Below, in pieces: positions 1-8,545 of a stretch of DNA of 64,000 nucleotides. The position numbers were made by a program, and so were the translations under genes. The notes under the pieces were generated by a model. The model ran no database searches and was not told where the DNA came from. It saw nothing but the letters and a program-made list of their open reading frames with translations. How positions within the stretch are numbered: position 1 is the first letter of the stretch; each line of letters opens with the position of its first letter. This DNA comes from JALZOC01 sp035758845 (GTDB lineage: Bacteria; Acidobacteriota; Vicinamibacteria; Vicinamibacterales; 2-12-FULL-66-21): NCBI GenBank assembly GCA_035758845.1, contig DASTVZ010000087.1, positions 1-64,000 of the forward strand. Reading direction: 5' to 3'.

Positions 1-345
1 CCGATGAATCGGGTAGTACTTGTCGGCGTTGACCGGTCCCCGCTCGTCCACCGGATTGCCCGTGACATCGAAGACGCGCCCCATGACGGCATCGCCGACC
101 GGCATCGAGATCGGTTGCCCGGTATCGGTCACTTTGAAACCACGCTTCAGACCTTCGGTTCCGGCCATCGAAATCGCGCGCACCCAGCGGTCGCCGAGAT
201 GCTGCTGTACTTCGAGCGTCAGCGACACCGGCAGATCCAGCACGGTGTAGTCCACTTTGAGTGCGCTGTAGATGGACGGCAGCGCGTCGGGAAATTCGAC
301 GTCCACCACCGGTCCGACGACCTGAACGACTTTGCCAGTGTTCAT
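1..345 (-). CDS. atpD: F1 ATP synthase subunit beta, N-terminal part (cut by window edge)
   Basis: This encodes the first ~115 residues of the catalytic beta subunit of F1 ATP synthase; the rest lies off the left edge. The reading begins MNTGKVVQVVGPVVDVEF, the typical beta-barrel start, and continues through the conserved VMGRVFDVTGNPVDERGP stretch before the P-loop, which is not in the window. It is the last atp gene visible on the minus strand, 49 bases after atpG; atpC would be expected next, outside the window. The ATG at 343-345 is the only sensible start. Confidence 0.95.
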   Translation of the reverse strand, partial: MNTGKVVQVVGPVVDVEFPDALPSIYSALKVDYTVLDLPVSLTLEVQQHLGDRWVRAISMAGTEGLKRGFKVTDTGQPISMPVGDAVMGRVFDVTGNPVDERGPVNADKYYPIHR

Positions 346-358
346 ACCGTTCCTTCGC

Positions 359-394
359 TGCAATTCACCAATTCACCAATTCCCCAATTCCCAG
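359..394. repeat. AATTCACC tandem degenerate repeat in the atpG-atpD spacer
   Basis: The short spacer between atpG and atpD consists largely of repeated 8-mers of the type CAATTCAC followed by variants CAATTCCC. AT-rich short tandem units stand out against the GC-rich coding DNA. It lies inside a co-transcribed operon, so any effect would be on mRNA structure or translation of atpD. Confidence 0.7.
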
Positions 395-1258
395 TCACTC
401 TGCCTGTCCGCCCGCAATCTCCAGCAGTTCCTTCGTGATGTTGCCCTGCCGCAACTTGTTGTATTCGAGTTTCAAGTCCTTGATCAGGGTCTCCGCGCTG
501 TCGGTGGCGTTCTTCATCGACACCATTCGGGCGCTCTGCTCGCTCGCCTTCGCATTCAGCAGCACGACGTAGAGATAGACATTGAGGTATGTGTCGATCA
601 GGTAGCCGAGCAATGCCTCGGCGCTGGGTTCGAATGTCGGTTCGGCGGCGCTTGCCAGCGTGTCTTCCGATTCGGCCCCCGGAATCTGCAGCCCGGTAAT
701 CTGCCCGACGGGCAGGAATTCGATCGCCAGGGCCTCCTGCGTCAACGTGTTGACGAACCTCGTGGCGACGATCTGAACCTGATCGACTTCACCCTTCGCA
801 AACATGTCACGCGCGAGAGAGGCGATCGCGCGTGCTTCTGCGAACGTCGGCGAATCACCATAAGCGAATTCGGCGGCCAGCTGACGCCCTGTCCGGGCGA
901 CGAACTGGGCGGCTTTGCGTCCGGCGGTGATGAACACTGTCGTGCGCTGATCGAATTGCGACGCGAGCCGGAACACGTTCGTGTTGAGTGCGCCACACAA
1001 GCCCTTGTCGGCGGCGATCAGGACGACCGCGCGTCTGCGGACCTCGCGGCGGTCGAGCAGCGGATGCGTAAACGAGTGCGCGTGAGCGGTCGCGGAGCGC
1101 TGAATCCGGTACAACAGCCGCGCAAAGGGCCGGGAATCGGTCGCTGCCTGTTGCGCCTTGCGCATTTTCGACGCCGCCACCATCTGCATGGCTTTGGTGA
1201 TCTGCGCGGTGCCGCTGATGGACTTGATGCGGCGTCTGAGGTCGCGAGGGCTGTTCAT
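395..1258 (-). CDS. atpG: F1 ATP synthase subunit gamma
   Basis: This 287-residue protein is the central rotor shaft of F1, coupling ring rotation to catalysis in the alpha3beta3 head. The N-terminus has the diagnostic coiled coil with LRRRIKSISGTAQITKAM, and the C-terminus has the second coiled-coil strand containing RMVSMKNATDSAETLI. The middle holds the Rossmann-like segment with the conserved SDKGLCG-type motif, here AADKGLCGALN. Length is normal for the family. It follows atpA by 12 bases and is part of the same minus-strand operon. Confidence 0.96.
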   Translation of the reverse strand: MNSPRDLRRRIKSISGTAQITKAMQMVAASKMRKAQQAATDSRPFARLLYRIQRSATAHAHSFTHPLLDRREVRRRAVVLIAADKGLCGALNTNVFRLASQFDQRTTVFITAGRKAAQFVARTGRQLAAEFAYGDSPTFAEARAIASLARDMFAKGEVDQVQIVATRFVNTLTQEALAIEFLPVGQITGLQIPGAESEDTLASAAEPTFEPSAEALLGYLIDTYLNVYLYVVLLNAKASEQSARMVSMKNATDSAETLIKDLKLEYNKLRQGNITKELLEIAGGQAE

Positions 1259-1270
1259 ATCAGCTGCCGG

Positions 1271-2806
1271 CTATTTTTTCCACGTCTGCTTGAACTGATC
1301 GGCGGCTGCTTTCACCGCCGCGGTCAGTTCCGGACTGAGTGCTTTCTGCTCGAGGATGTTCTTCAGCAGATCACCCTTGCGCGTCGTCAGAAAATCGGTC
1401 CACTGCGATTGGAATTCCTTGATCCGTTCCACCGGCACATCGTCCACATATCCGTTCTGGACCGCCCAGATGACGGCGACCTGGACTTCAACCGGGACGG
1501 GCTTGTACTGCTGCTGCTTGAACAGCTCGACGATCCGCTTGCCGCGGTCGATCTTGGCCTGCGTCGCGGCATCGAGTTCCGAGCCGAATTGCGCGAATGC
1601 AGCGAGTTCCCGGAACTGGGCGAGATCGCCCTTGAGTTGCCCGGCCACCTGTTTCATGGCCTTGAGCTGCGCCGCTGAGCCGACGCGCGAGACCGAAATG
1701 CCGACCGAGATTGCCGGACGGATGCCCTGGTAGAAAAGGTCGGTCTCGAGAAAAATCTGGCCGTCAGTGATCGAGATGACGTTGGTCGGGATGTACGCGG
1801 ACACGTCGCCGGCCTGTGTCTCGATGATCGGCAGCGCGGTCAAGGATCCATTGCCGAATTGCTCACCGACGCGTGCGGCGCGCTCGAGCAGACGGCTGTG
1901 CAGGTAGAACACGTCGCCGGGATACGCCTCGCGTCCGGACGGCCGTTTCAGCACCAGCGCCACCTGCCGATATGCGACAGCGTGCTTGGACAGATCGTCG
2001 TAGACAATCAGCGCGTCCATGCCGTTGTCCATGAACCATTCGCCCATCGCCGCGCCGGCAAACGGCGCGAGATACTGGCTCGCGGCGGAATCCGACGCTG
2101 GTGAAGACAGGATGATGCTGTACTGCATCGCGCCTTCCTGTTCGAGCGTCGAAATAATCCGCGCGATCGTGGACTGCTTCTGTCCGATGGCAACGTAGAT
2201 GCAATACAGCGGTCGATAACTCTTGTCGCCTGCGGCTTCCGCGGCCGTGTTGAGACGCGCCTGACTGATGATCGTGTCGATGCAGATGGTCGTCTTGCCG
2301 GTCGAGCGATCGCCGATGATCAACTCGCGCTGACCGCGGCCAATCGGAATCATGGCGTCGATCGGCATGATTCCGGTCTGAACCGGTTGACCGATCGGCC
2401 GCCGCTTGATGATCCCTGGAGCGAGCTTTTCAACGGGATACGACACACTGCTCTCGATCGGTCCCTTTCCATCCAGCGGCTCGCCGAGCGTGTTCACCAC
2501 CCGCCCAAGCAGACCCTTTCCGACGGGAACCTGAAGCAGCCGCCCGGTCCCGCGAACCTCGTCCCCTTCCTGCAGCTTCGTGTAATCGCCGAGGATGATG
2601 GCTCCGACCTCGGTCTCGTCGAGATTCAATGCCAGGCCGGTGATTCCGTGACCGAAATCGAGCATCTCGTTGAGCATCGCATCGCCAAGGCCTTCAATCT
2701 TCGCGACGCCATCGCCGATTTCACGGATGACACCGACCGTCTGCCTGGCGGCCGCCGCCTTCGCGCCCGCGATTTGCTGTTCGATCTCCTGAAGCAGGTC
2801 AACCAT
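1271..2806 (-). CDS. atpA: F1 ATP synthase subunit alpha
   Basis: This is the non-catalytic alpha subunit of F1 (511 residues, usual length). It has the N-terminal beta-barrel domain, the P-loop GDRSTGKT near residue 170, and the conserved catalytic-interface stretch around IRPAISVGISVSRVGSAAQ near residue 365. The C-terminal helical domain is complete. It lies between atpH (90-base spacer with a hairpin) and atpG (12 bases). Confidence 0.97.
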   Translation of the reverse strand: MVDLLQEIEQQIAGAKAAAARQTVGVIREIGDGVAKIEGLGDAMLNEMLDFGHGITGLALNLDETEVGAIILGDYTKLQEGDEVRGTGRLLQVPVGKGLLGRVVNTLGEPLDGKGPIESSVSYPVEKLAPGIIKRRPIGQPVQTGIMPIDAMIPIGRGQRELIIGDRSTGKTTICIDTIISQARLNTAAEAAGDKSYRPLYCIYVAIGQKQSTIARIISTLEQEGAMQYSIILSSPASDSAASQYLAPFAGAAMGEWFMDNGMDALIVYDDLSKHAVAYRQVALVLKRPSGREAYPGDVFYLHSRLLERAARVGEQFGNGSLTALPIIETQAGDVSAYIPTNVISITDGQIFLETDLFYQGIRPAISVGISVSRVGSAAQLKAMKQVAGQLKGDLAQFRELAAFAQFGSELDAATQAKIDRGKRIVELFKQQQYKPVPVEVQVAVIWAVQNGYVDDVPVERIKEFQSQWTDFLTTRKGDLLKNILEQKALSPELTAAVKAAADQFKQTWKK

Positions 2807-2827
2807 GTGTTTGGGTCCTCGTTACTG

Positions 2828-2850
2828 ATCCGGGGGGCTTCGCCCCGCGG
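2828..2850. repeat. GC-rich hairpin in the atpH-atpA spacer
   Basis: The spacer contains a short inverted repeat of the form GGGGGGCTTCGCCCC and, further on at about 2880-2894, a second small palindrome GGTCTTTTAGACC. The first resembles a degenerate version of the CCGAGGGGC hairpin found elsewhere in this window. There is no U-tract, and it sits inside an operon, so it is unlikely to be a strong terminator; it may be a mobile palindrome or an mRNA-processing structure. Confidence 0.5.
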
Positions 2851-2896
2851 ACATGGCGCGCCTAGAATTGTTGGTGCCGGTCTTTTAGACCCGGAC

Positions 2897-3289
2897 TCAA
2901 AGCCGCGATGCCAGTGCCGTCAATTTCGCGCGGATGCTGCTGTCGTACACGTCGCTGCCCACTCTGATGCGGATACCACCGATGAGCGAGGGGTTCTCTC
3001 CGAACGCCATTTCAAGCGTCTCGCCATACGTTCGGGCGAGACCCGTTTGAATCTCCTGGCGCAGGTTTTCCGTCAACGGCGTGGCGCTCTCGACGAGCGC
3101 CGTATGTCGGTCGTGCTCCAGCCGCACGAGGCGTTGAAAATCGGACAGCACGCGCAACGAACCGCGGTGTCGCGAGCGCGCGAGGGCCTGCGCGACCTGA
3201 CGCGCCCGGTCCCCGTTCAACGCGCCATCGACGAGGCACAGGCGGAACAGCCCGCGCGCCGTGCGTTTCACTTTCTTGCTGGCTCGCAT
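2897..3289 (-). CDS. atpH: ATP synthase subunit delta, short form
   Basis: This is the stator subunit linking F1 to the b-subunits. Only 130 residues are encoded, against about 175-180 in most bacteria. The C-terminal half is clear: it has LVESATPLTENLRQEI and the signature NPSLIGGIRIRVGSDVYDSS. The N-terminal helical domain, which binds alpha N-termini, is about half the usual size. A stop codon lies in frame three codons upstream of the ATG at 3287-3289, so the gene is short as read. Position between atpF (4-base gap) and atpA supports the call. Confidence 0.85.
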   Translation of the reverse strand: MRASKKVKRTARGLFRLCLVDGALNGDRARQVAQALARSRHRGSLRVLSDFQRLVRLEHDRHTALVESATPLTENLRQEIQTGLARTYGETLEMAFGENPSLIGGIRIRVGSDVYDSSIRAKLTALASRL

Positions 3290-3293
3290 GGCT

Positions 3294-3848
3294 TCAACTC
3301 ACCGCAAGTTGCAAGGCGGTCTCCTCGGCAAGGCGACGGTGATCGTCAGCCGTCAGAATCTTTCCCGTGACCGACGCCGTCGTCTGGACGACCAGCCGCC
3401 CGACCTCGTGTTTCAGCTCCGCCAGCATTCGCGCGTGGTCTCGTTCCGCGGCTTCCCGTGCGCGCGCCAGAATCTGTTCCGCCGAGGCGAGCGCTTTCTG
3501 TGTTTCTTCTGCCTGCACCCGCGCCGCGGCGGCGCGGGCTTCGTCGATCAGTCGTTTTCCTTCGTCGCCCGCTTTGGTGAGCACCGCCTGCCGCTCCGAT
3601 TCGATGCGTGCGAGCTCAGCCTTGATCTTTTCCGCGTTGGCGAGTCCGGCGGCGATCTGTTGGCGTCGTGCTTCGAGGATCCGCAGAATTGGTTTGTACG
3701 CCAGCGCGTAGAGGACCCCGCACACGATCGCGAAGCTGACGCTCTGGGAAATCAGATGCGGCCAGTCAACGCCAAACGTGCGCGCGATCTCTCCGGCCTG
3801 GCCACCTCCGGCCGCGGCCTGCATCGCAAGAACCAGCATGGTGCTCAC
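3294..3848 (-). CDS. atpF: ATP synthase Fo subunit b
   Basis: This is the 184-residue peripheral-stalk subunit. A membrane segment lies near residues 30-55 (LISQSVSFAIVCGVLYALAY). It is followed by a long, charged, alanine-rich coiled coil rich in Glu, Lys and Arg, typical of b subunits. The first ~25 residues (Ala/Gly-rich, with AMQAAAGGGQAGE) are an N-terminal extension that could be periplasmic. It lies between atpE and atpH in the operon. Confidence 0.93.
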   Translation of the reverse strand: MSTMLVLAMQAAAGGGQAGEIARTFGVDWPHLISQSVSFAIVCGVLYALAYKPILRILEARRQQIAAGLANAEKIKAELARIESERQAVLTKAGDEGKRLIDEARAAAARVQAEETQKALASAEQILARAREAAERDHARMLAELKHEVGRLVVQTTASVTGKILTADDHRRLAEETALQLAVS

Positions 3849-3881
3849 TCCATCGCAGCAGTCTTGATCCGGTGACTCCGA

Positions 3882-4070
3882 TTACCGGACGAGAAACAAG
3901 GCATAAAACACGATGGCTTCGGCGAAGGCGATCGCGAGGATCGATTGCACCATGACCTTGGTCGACGATCCGGGATTTCGCCCGACTGCCGCCGAGGCTC
4001 CCATGCCGATCAGGCCGACGCCAATCGCCGCACCCAGAGCTGCCAGGCCGACGTGTAAACTTCCCGTCAT
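3882..4070 (-). CDS. atpE: ATP synthase Fo subunit c
   Basis: This 62-residue two-helix proteolipid forms the rotor ring. Helix 1 carries the glycine/alanine-rich GAAIGVGLIGMGASAAVG; the polar loop is RNPGS; helix 2 carries the ion-binding carboxylate in AIAFAEAIVFYALF. The residue after the Glu is Ala, and helix 1 has no Gln at the sodium-binding position, so proton coupling is more likely than sodium coupling. It is slightly shorter than most c subunits because the N-terminus is trimmed. Confidence 0.95.
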   Translation of the reverse strand: MTGSLHVGLAALGAAIGVGLIGMGASAAVGRNPGSSTKVMVQSILAIAFAEAIVFYALFLVR

Positions 4071-4086
4071 CTCCTTGTCCTTTCTA

Positions 4087-4214
4087 TGTTGATTCCGGGA
4101 TCCGTTGTCCGGGATCCGGGATCCGAACCGTCTCTATCCGTGTTCATCCGTGTTCATTCGTGGCCCGTGTTCTTGCGTGGTCCGTGTTTTTCCGTGGCCC
4201 ATGTTGATTCGTGG
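4087..4214. repeat. Two repeat types in the atpB-atpE spacer (GGGATCC units and CCGTGTTCAT units)
   Basis: The first part (about 4087-4125) is made of CCGGGATCC units, also seen at 9332-9356, 23224-23262, 23554-23585 and 42648-42665. The second part (about 4130-4214) is a degenerate tandem array of CCGTGTTCAT and TTCGTGGCC words. The array runs right up to the atpB stop codon at 4215-4217. The repeats lie inside an operon and are on neither strand coding. Confidence 0.75.
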
Positions 4215-5219
4215 TCAATGGCCGTGTGCGACGCCTGGTTGCGGTTCGTCGTGGTGGCAAATGAGCAGCGTGAAGACGGCGGTCAGAAGCATGAACACCA
4301 TCGCCTGCACCAGGCCGACCAGGAGCTCCATGAAATAGAACGGGATAGGCAGTAGCCATCCGAGTCCCGGAACCATCCTCGACATCGTTTCGAGCATGTT
4401 CTCGCCGGCGAAGATGTTGCCGTATAGCCGAAAGCTCAGAGAGATCGGGCGAAAGAGAATCGACACGATCTCGAGCAGTCCCGCGGCGAGAAACACGGCC
4501 GTCATCAGGATCTTCATGACTCCGGTCGCATCCCCCTTGATTCCGAAGAGTTCCTTCGCGACGCCGCGGACGCCCACTTCCTGAAGCGCCCAGACAATCC
4601 AGCAGGCGAAAAAGATCAGCGCCATTGCCAGAGTCAGATTGAGATCGGCGTTCGCGCCGCGCAGGAGTGGTTCCTCAATCACGAAACCATGCGAGCTGGG
4701 GTGACCCCAGCCAATCGTTCCAACACCCGGAATCAGGCCAAACCAGTTCGCCGCGAGAATGAAGATGAAGATGGAGCCGAAGAACCAGAACGTTTTTTTC
4801 ACGAGGTGCGCGCCGATGATGCTCTCTAGCAGCCCATACAACCCTTCAATCAGCCACTCGAGCAGGTTCTGAGCGCCCGACGGCACCTGGTTCATGCTCC
4901 GCGTCGCGACGCGAGCGAACAGAATCAAGCCGAGTGCGACGATCCAGGTGACGACCATCGAATTGGTAATCGGGAACCCGAACGGACGCGCGATTTCGAT
5001 GGCCTTCTGCGACAGGGTGTGTTCCGCGGGCTCTTCCGTCGCGGCTGCTCCACCGGCCGAATGTGTGTCCTGCGGAACGGCGGCAAGATTCCGGGTGATT
5101 CGCGACGCCGCGCCAACCGGCCCGGCGAGGCCCAATGCCACGCTCACGAGTATCGCGAAGCAGAGAACGGCGAAGAAGCGAATACGCACGGCGATGCACG
5201 ACGGAACAGCACGGCGCAT
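4215..5219 (-). CDS. atpB: ATP synthase Fo subunit a
   Basis: This is the membrane stator subunit forming the proton half-channels. The essential Arg lies in the helix containing PISLSFRLYGNIFAGE; other conserved signatures are LLEWLIEGLYG and YFMELLVGLVQAMVFMLL. The chosen ATG at 5217-5219 (334 residues) gives an N-terminus resembling a signal peptide, with a basic start, a hydrophobic run FFAVLCFAILVSVALGLAG and a VGAAS cleavage-like site. An in-frame ATG at 5393 would add 58 residues of low-quality sequence and is less likely. It is the first gene of the operon; no atpI is visible. Confidence 0.92.
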   Translation of the reverse strand: MRRAVPSCIAVRIRFFAVLCFAILVSVALGLAGPVGAASRITRNLAAVPQDTHSAGGAAATEEPAEHTLSQKAIEIARPFGFPITNSMVVTWIVALGLILFARVATRSMNQVPSGAQNLLEWLIEGLYGLLESIIGAHLVKKTFWFFGSIFIFILAANWFGLIPGVGTIGWGHPSSHGFVIEEPLLRGANADLNLTLAMALIFFACWIVWALQEVGVRGVAKELFGIKGDATGVMKILMTAVFLAAGLLEIVSILFRPISLSFRLYGNIFAGENMLETMSRMVPGLGWLLPIPFYFMELLVGLVQAMVFMLLTAVFTLLICHHDEPQPGVAHGH

Positions 5220-5478
5220 GCCACTGGCGATGCGAGTGCAAACCGCCGTGGGCTTACGAAACCATTGCCACGCTGCCCGCGCGCGGCCCACATTCGACGG
5301 AAGCCTGCTCCGCAATGCCGTAGGTTCTCCGTGATAGTGGAGATGCGCGACCGACGTCGGGCCTCGGAGTTCCTGCCAAACCTCTAACGTCACTTCGATC
5401 TATCCGACTGAGGACATCGCGGGACGCTGGTACGTGTGCTGCACGGCGTGCGCCTGACCTGAGAAAGGGAGCCAGCCT

Positions 5479-6048
5479 ATGAGCCTGCGACATGTCACAT
5501 TTATGGGGGTACTCTGCGCGACGTTCCTGGTAGGAACCGCGGCGATCTTCGCGCAGAGCGCGAAAGAGAGCTTTACGGCAACCGCAGCCGTGAAGGGCGC
5601 GGGAGGGGCCGCCGCGACTGCACCGGTCACGGTGACCGTGAATCACAAAATGTCTCCGGCCGAGGCAGACAAACTGACGGCCGCGTTCAAGTCGGGAGGC
5701 GCAGCCGGTTTGCGCAAGGCGCTCACCGGTGTCGCTCCGACCGGTTCGGTCACGGTCGGAGGCGGTAAACCGACTCCCACTCGGATTACCGTCGAACGAA
5801 CGACCGAAAAGGGCCGGCTGCTGACGATCGTGACCGACCGACCCGTGCTGTTCCTCGGAGCGGGTGTTCCTGGGGCCAAGCCAAAGGCCGGTTATGACTT
5901 CGCCGTGATCGATCTCGAAGTCGACGCGAAGGGCGCCGGCTCGGGCACGATTGCCCCGGCCGCAAAGGTTACCGTCAAGGACGGCGCCTTCGTTGTCGAG
6001 GATTACAGCGGCGAGGTTGTGCGCCTAAGCAACGTCTCGCACAAATAG
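5479..6048 (+). CDS. Secreted hypothetical protein
   Basis: The 189-residue product starts with a clear signal peptide (MSLRHVTFMGVLCATFLVG to a cleavage-like AIFAQS). The mature part is rich in Ala, Gly, Val and Thr and looks beta-rich, with a segment of basic and Lys residues near the middle. No cysteine pair or catalytic motif is visible. It is transcribed away from the ATP synthase operon and ends five bases before the sigma54 activator gene, so the two may share a transcript. I do not recognise a named family. Confidence 0.75.
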   Translation: MSLRHVTFMGVLCATFLVGTAAIFAQSAKESFTATAAVKGAGGAAATAPVTVTVNHKMSPAEADKLTAAFKSGGAAGLRKALTGVAPTGSVTVGGGKPTPTRITVERTTEKGRLLTIVTDRPVLFLGAGVPGAKPKAGYDFAVIDLEVDAKGAGSGTIAPAAKVTVKDGAFVVEDYSGEVVRLSNVSHK

Positions 6049-6053
6049 CCAGC

Positions 6054-8009
6054 GTGAAAGAGTTGGCAGTGAGACGCCACGGCATCGACACGTCCGTGCT
6101 GTGTCAGCTCGCGCTTGAAGTGTCGCCGACCGGTGTCCTCGTCATCGAGACGGATGGCACGATTGTGCTGGCGAACGCCGAGCTGGAGCGCCAGTTCGGC
6201 TACCTCCGCGACGAACTGGTCGGCCATCCGGTCGAAATCCTCCTGCCCGAGGCCGTCCGTTTCGGGCATCCCACTCTTCGGGAAGCGTACCTGCGGTCTC
6301 CCACCACCCGACCGATGGCGGCTGGCCATCACTTGCAGGGCCGGCGTAAGGATGGAAGCGATGTCGATGTCGAAATCAATTTGAGCCCGGTCGATACCGG
6401 AGAAGGTTTCGTCATCCTTGCCTCGATCGTGGATGTGACCGAGCGGCGGCGCGCCGAGCGTGCCGAAGCGGCCTCGATGGAGGGACAGCTCGAGTTCCAA
6501 CGGTCAATCGCGGAACTGTCCGGGAAATTTATCAATGTTCCGGTCGACCACATTCCAGCCACGATTCGCGAAGGTCTCGGTCAAATCTGCGGCCCGCTCG
6601 GCATCGATCGCAGCGCCTTCTGCAAATTCAGCGCGGATGGAAGGTTGAGCGAGATTCTTGGCTGGGCAGCACCTGGTATTCCTGCTCTCGATGGTGACAC
6701 GAGCGATACGCGGCAGTTCCCGTGGGCATTCTCCCGCGTGGTTGCCGGCGAGGTCGTTCACTATTCCTCGCTCGACGAGGTGACGGCGGGCCCGGAGCGC
6801 GAGACCTTCCGTGCCCTTGGGGAAACGGCGGTGATCCTGCCGCTGAGCGTCGGAGGTCAGGTCAAAGGTGCCGTCTGCTTCGCCTCGCTGGTACAGCGGA
6901 CGTGGGTAGCGGCCGCACTGCATCGGCTGACGGTCGTCGCGACTGTTTTTGCCCAGGTCGTCGCGCGTCAGGAGCGCGAAGAGGCGGCACGCGCGGCGAC
7001 CGCCGAGGCGCAGAGACTCAAGGATCAACTCCAGGTTGAAAATGTCTATCTGAGACAGGAAGCACGGGAGCGTCTCGGGCTCACGCGCATCGTCGGGCAG
7101 AGTGCGGCCGTTCGCCGGGTCCTCGATCAGATTCAGCAGGTCGCCGCAACCGATTCAACCGTCCTGTTGCTCGGCGAAACCGGGACCGGCAAGGAATTGT
7201 TTGCCACGCAGATTCATGAACTGGGACCGCGGCGGCATCGATCGATGGTCCGTGTCAACTGCGCGGCCATACCGCCAACGTTGATCGAAAGCGAGTTGTT
7301 CGGTCGGGAAAAAGGGGCCTTCACGGGAGCGCTCGCGAGGCAGATCGGCCGCTTCGAGATGGCCGACCATTCCACCATCTTCCTCGACGAGATCGGCGAT
7401 CTTCCGCTCGACGTCCAGGTCAAGCTGCTGCGCGTTCTCGAAGAGCGCACGATCGAGCGGTTGGGGAGCCCGCAGCCGATCCGCGTGGACGTGCGGATCA
7501 TCGCGGCGACGCACCGGGACCTCGAACGCCGGATCGCGGAAGGCGCGTTCCGCGAAGACCTGTATTACCGCCTCAACGTGTTTCCGATTCCTGTGCCGCC
7601 GCTGCGCGAGCGCGGCGAAGACATTCCACTGCTGGTATGGCGATTCGTCGAAGAATTCTCGAAGGGGTTTGGCAGACGCATCGACAGCATCGACAAGCAA
7701 ACATTTGCGGCGTTGGCTCAGTATTCCTGGCCGGGGAATATCCGCGAACTGCGAAACGTCGTCGAGCGAGCGATGATTGTCGCGAGCGGTCACCGGCTGT
7801 CGATTACGCCGCCGCATTCCTCGCCCGCCGCGACGCGGCGTAGTCCGAAACTCGTTGACGTCGAGAAAGAGCATATCCGCGCCGTGCTCGAAGCGACGGC
7901 ATGGCGCATTCGCGGCACGGGCGGCGCCGCCGATCGATTGGGACTCAAGCCGACGACCCTCGAAACACGAATGGCGAAACTTGGACTGAAGCGGCCGGGG
8001 CATGCCTGA
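6054..8009 (+). CDS. PAS-GAF sigma54-dependent transcriptional activator
   Basis: This 651-residue enhancer-binding protein activates sigma54 promoters. A PAS domain spans about 14-135, a GAF-like domain about 150-315, and the AAA+ domain about 345-575, with Walker A GETGTGKE near 374, the sigma54-contact GAFTGA at 421-426, Walker B TIFLDEIG near 441 and the arginine-rich sensor region. A C-terminal Fis-type helix-turn-helix covers about 605-650. There is no receiver domain, so sensing is intramolecular. The start at 6054 is a non-ATG codon in the GTGAAAGAG context five bases after the upstream stop. Its stop overlaps the next start (TGATG). Confidence 0.92.
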   Translation: MKELAVRRHGIDTSVLCQLALEVSPTGVLVIETDGTIVLANAELERQFGYLRDELVGHPVEILLPEAVRFGHPTLREAYLRSPTTRPMAAGHHLQGRRKDGSDVDVEINLSPVDTGEGFVILASIVDVTERRRAERAEAASMEGQLEFQRSIAELSGKFINVPVDHIPATIREGLGQICGPLGIDRSAFCKFSADGRLSEILGWAAPGIPALDGDTSDTRQFPWAFSRVVAGEVVHYSSLDEVTAGPERETFRALGETAVILPLSVGGQVKGAVCFASLVQRTWVAAALHRLTVVATVFAQVVARQEREEAARAATAEAQRLKDQLQVENVYLRQEARERLGLTRIVGQSAAVRRVLDQIQQVAATDSTVLLLGETGTGKELFATQIHELGPRRHRSMVRVNCAAIPPTLIESELFGREKGAFTGALARQIGRFEMADHSTIFLDEIGDLPLDVQVKLLRVLEERTIERLGSPQPIRVDVRIIAATHRDLERRIAEGAFREDLYYRLNVFPIPVPPLRERGEDIPLLVWRFVEEFSKGFGRRIDSIDKQTFAALAQYSWPGNIRELRNVVERAMIVASGHRLSITPPHSSPAATRRSPKLVDVEKEHIRAVLEATAWRIRGTGGAADRLGLKPTTLETRMAKLGLKRPGHA

Positions 8010-8512
8010 TGAAGATGAACCGCGTTCGCTCCGCCACCTCCGGGATGCCGTGGATCCTCTGGGGTGACGGGGATCCGTCTCGCGTCCGGCGATCCCAGGA
8101 TTGTCTCCAAACGGTTGATCTCACAACGCTAAGCCGCAGCGACTTCGTTCGATCCGAGTTGGAACAGGCGATGCTACCCCGGCACGTCATGGTGCGGCTT
8201 ACTGTCGCGCTCAGCGCTGCATCTATGCGCGGCGCCGACGATCTCCTGGAAGCATTTCATTTTCTCGTTGTCGGGACGCGGCTCGAACGAGGGTGTCTGG
8301 GTTGCTCCACGTGGATCGATCCGGATTCGACAGTGCATTACGTGGAAGAGTGGGCCACCGAAGAGGATATCCGGGCGCGCGTCCGATCGGAGCGGTTCAC
8401 GTCACTGCTCTCGGTCGTCGAGTCCGCTCGGGAAGCGACAGTTCATTTCGATTTTGTGACCAAGACGCGTGGGCTCGAGTACGTGGCAGAAGTCCGCAAC
8501 CAGAGCACGTGA
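8009..8512 (+). CDS. ABM-like (antibiotic biosynthesis monooxygenase fold) protein
   Basis: The 167-residue product contains, from about residue 60, a ferredoxin-like dimeric alpha-beta barrel pattern: VRLTVALSAASMRGADDLLE, then RGCLGCSTWIDPDS, then YVEEWATEEDIRARVRSERF. This is the Dabb/ABM architecture used by small monooxygenases and stress-related proteins. The first ~55 residues are not conserved-looking and the true start could be further in. The ATG overlaps the stop of the sigma54 activator, suggesting translational coupling. A specific substrate cannot be named. Confidence 0.7.
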   Translation: MKMNRVRSATSGMPWILWGDGDPSRVRRSQDCLQTVDLTTLSRSDFVRSELEQAMLPRHVMVRLTVALSAASMRGADDLLEAFHFLVVGTRLERGCLGCSTWIDPDSTVHYVEEWATEEDIRARVRSERFTSLLSVVESAREATVHFDFVTKTRGLEYVAEVRNQST

Positions 8513-8545
8513 CCGGGCATCCGTGCAGGAGATCAGTGTGAAGTC

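Noticed and set aside
332..1678. Long plus-strand open frame (448 codons) opposite atpG and atpA
   Set aside because: It is the antisense shadow of two conserved ATP synthase genes; high GC keeps the opposite frame open. No family signature.
4215..5393. Longer atpB start at 5393
   Set aside because: The extra 58 residues have random-looking composition and place the signal-like sequence internally.
6504..8003. Long minus-strand frames opposite the sigma54 activator
   Set aside because: They are shadows of a strongly conserved AAA+ gene and show only Arg/Asp/His-rich composition.
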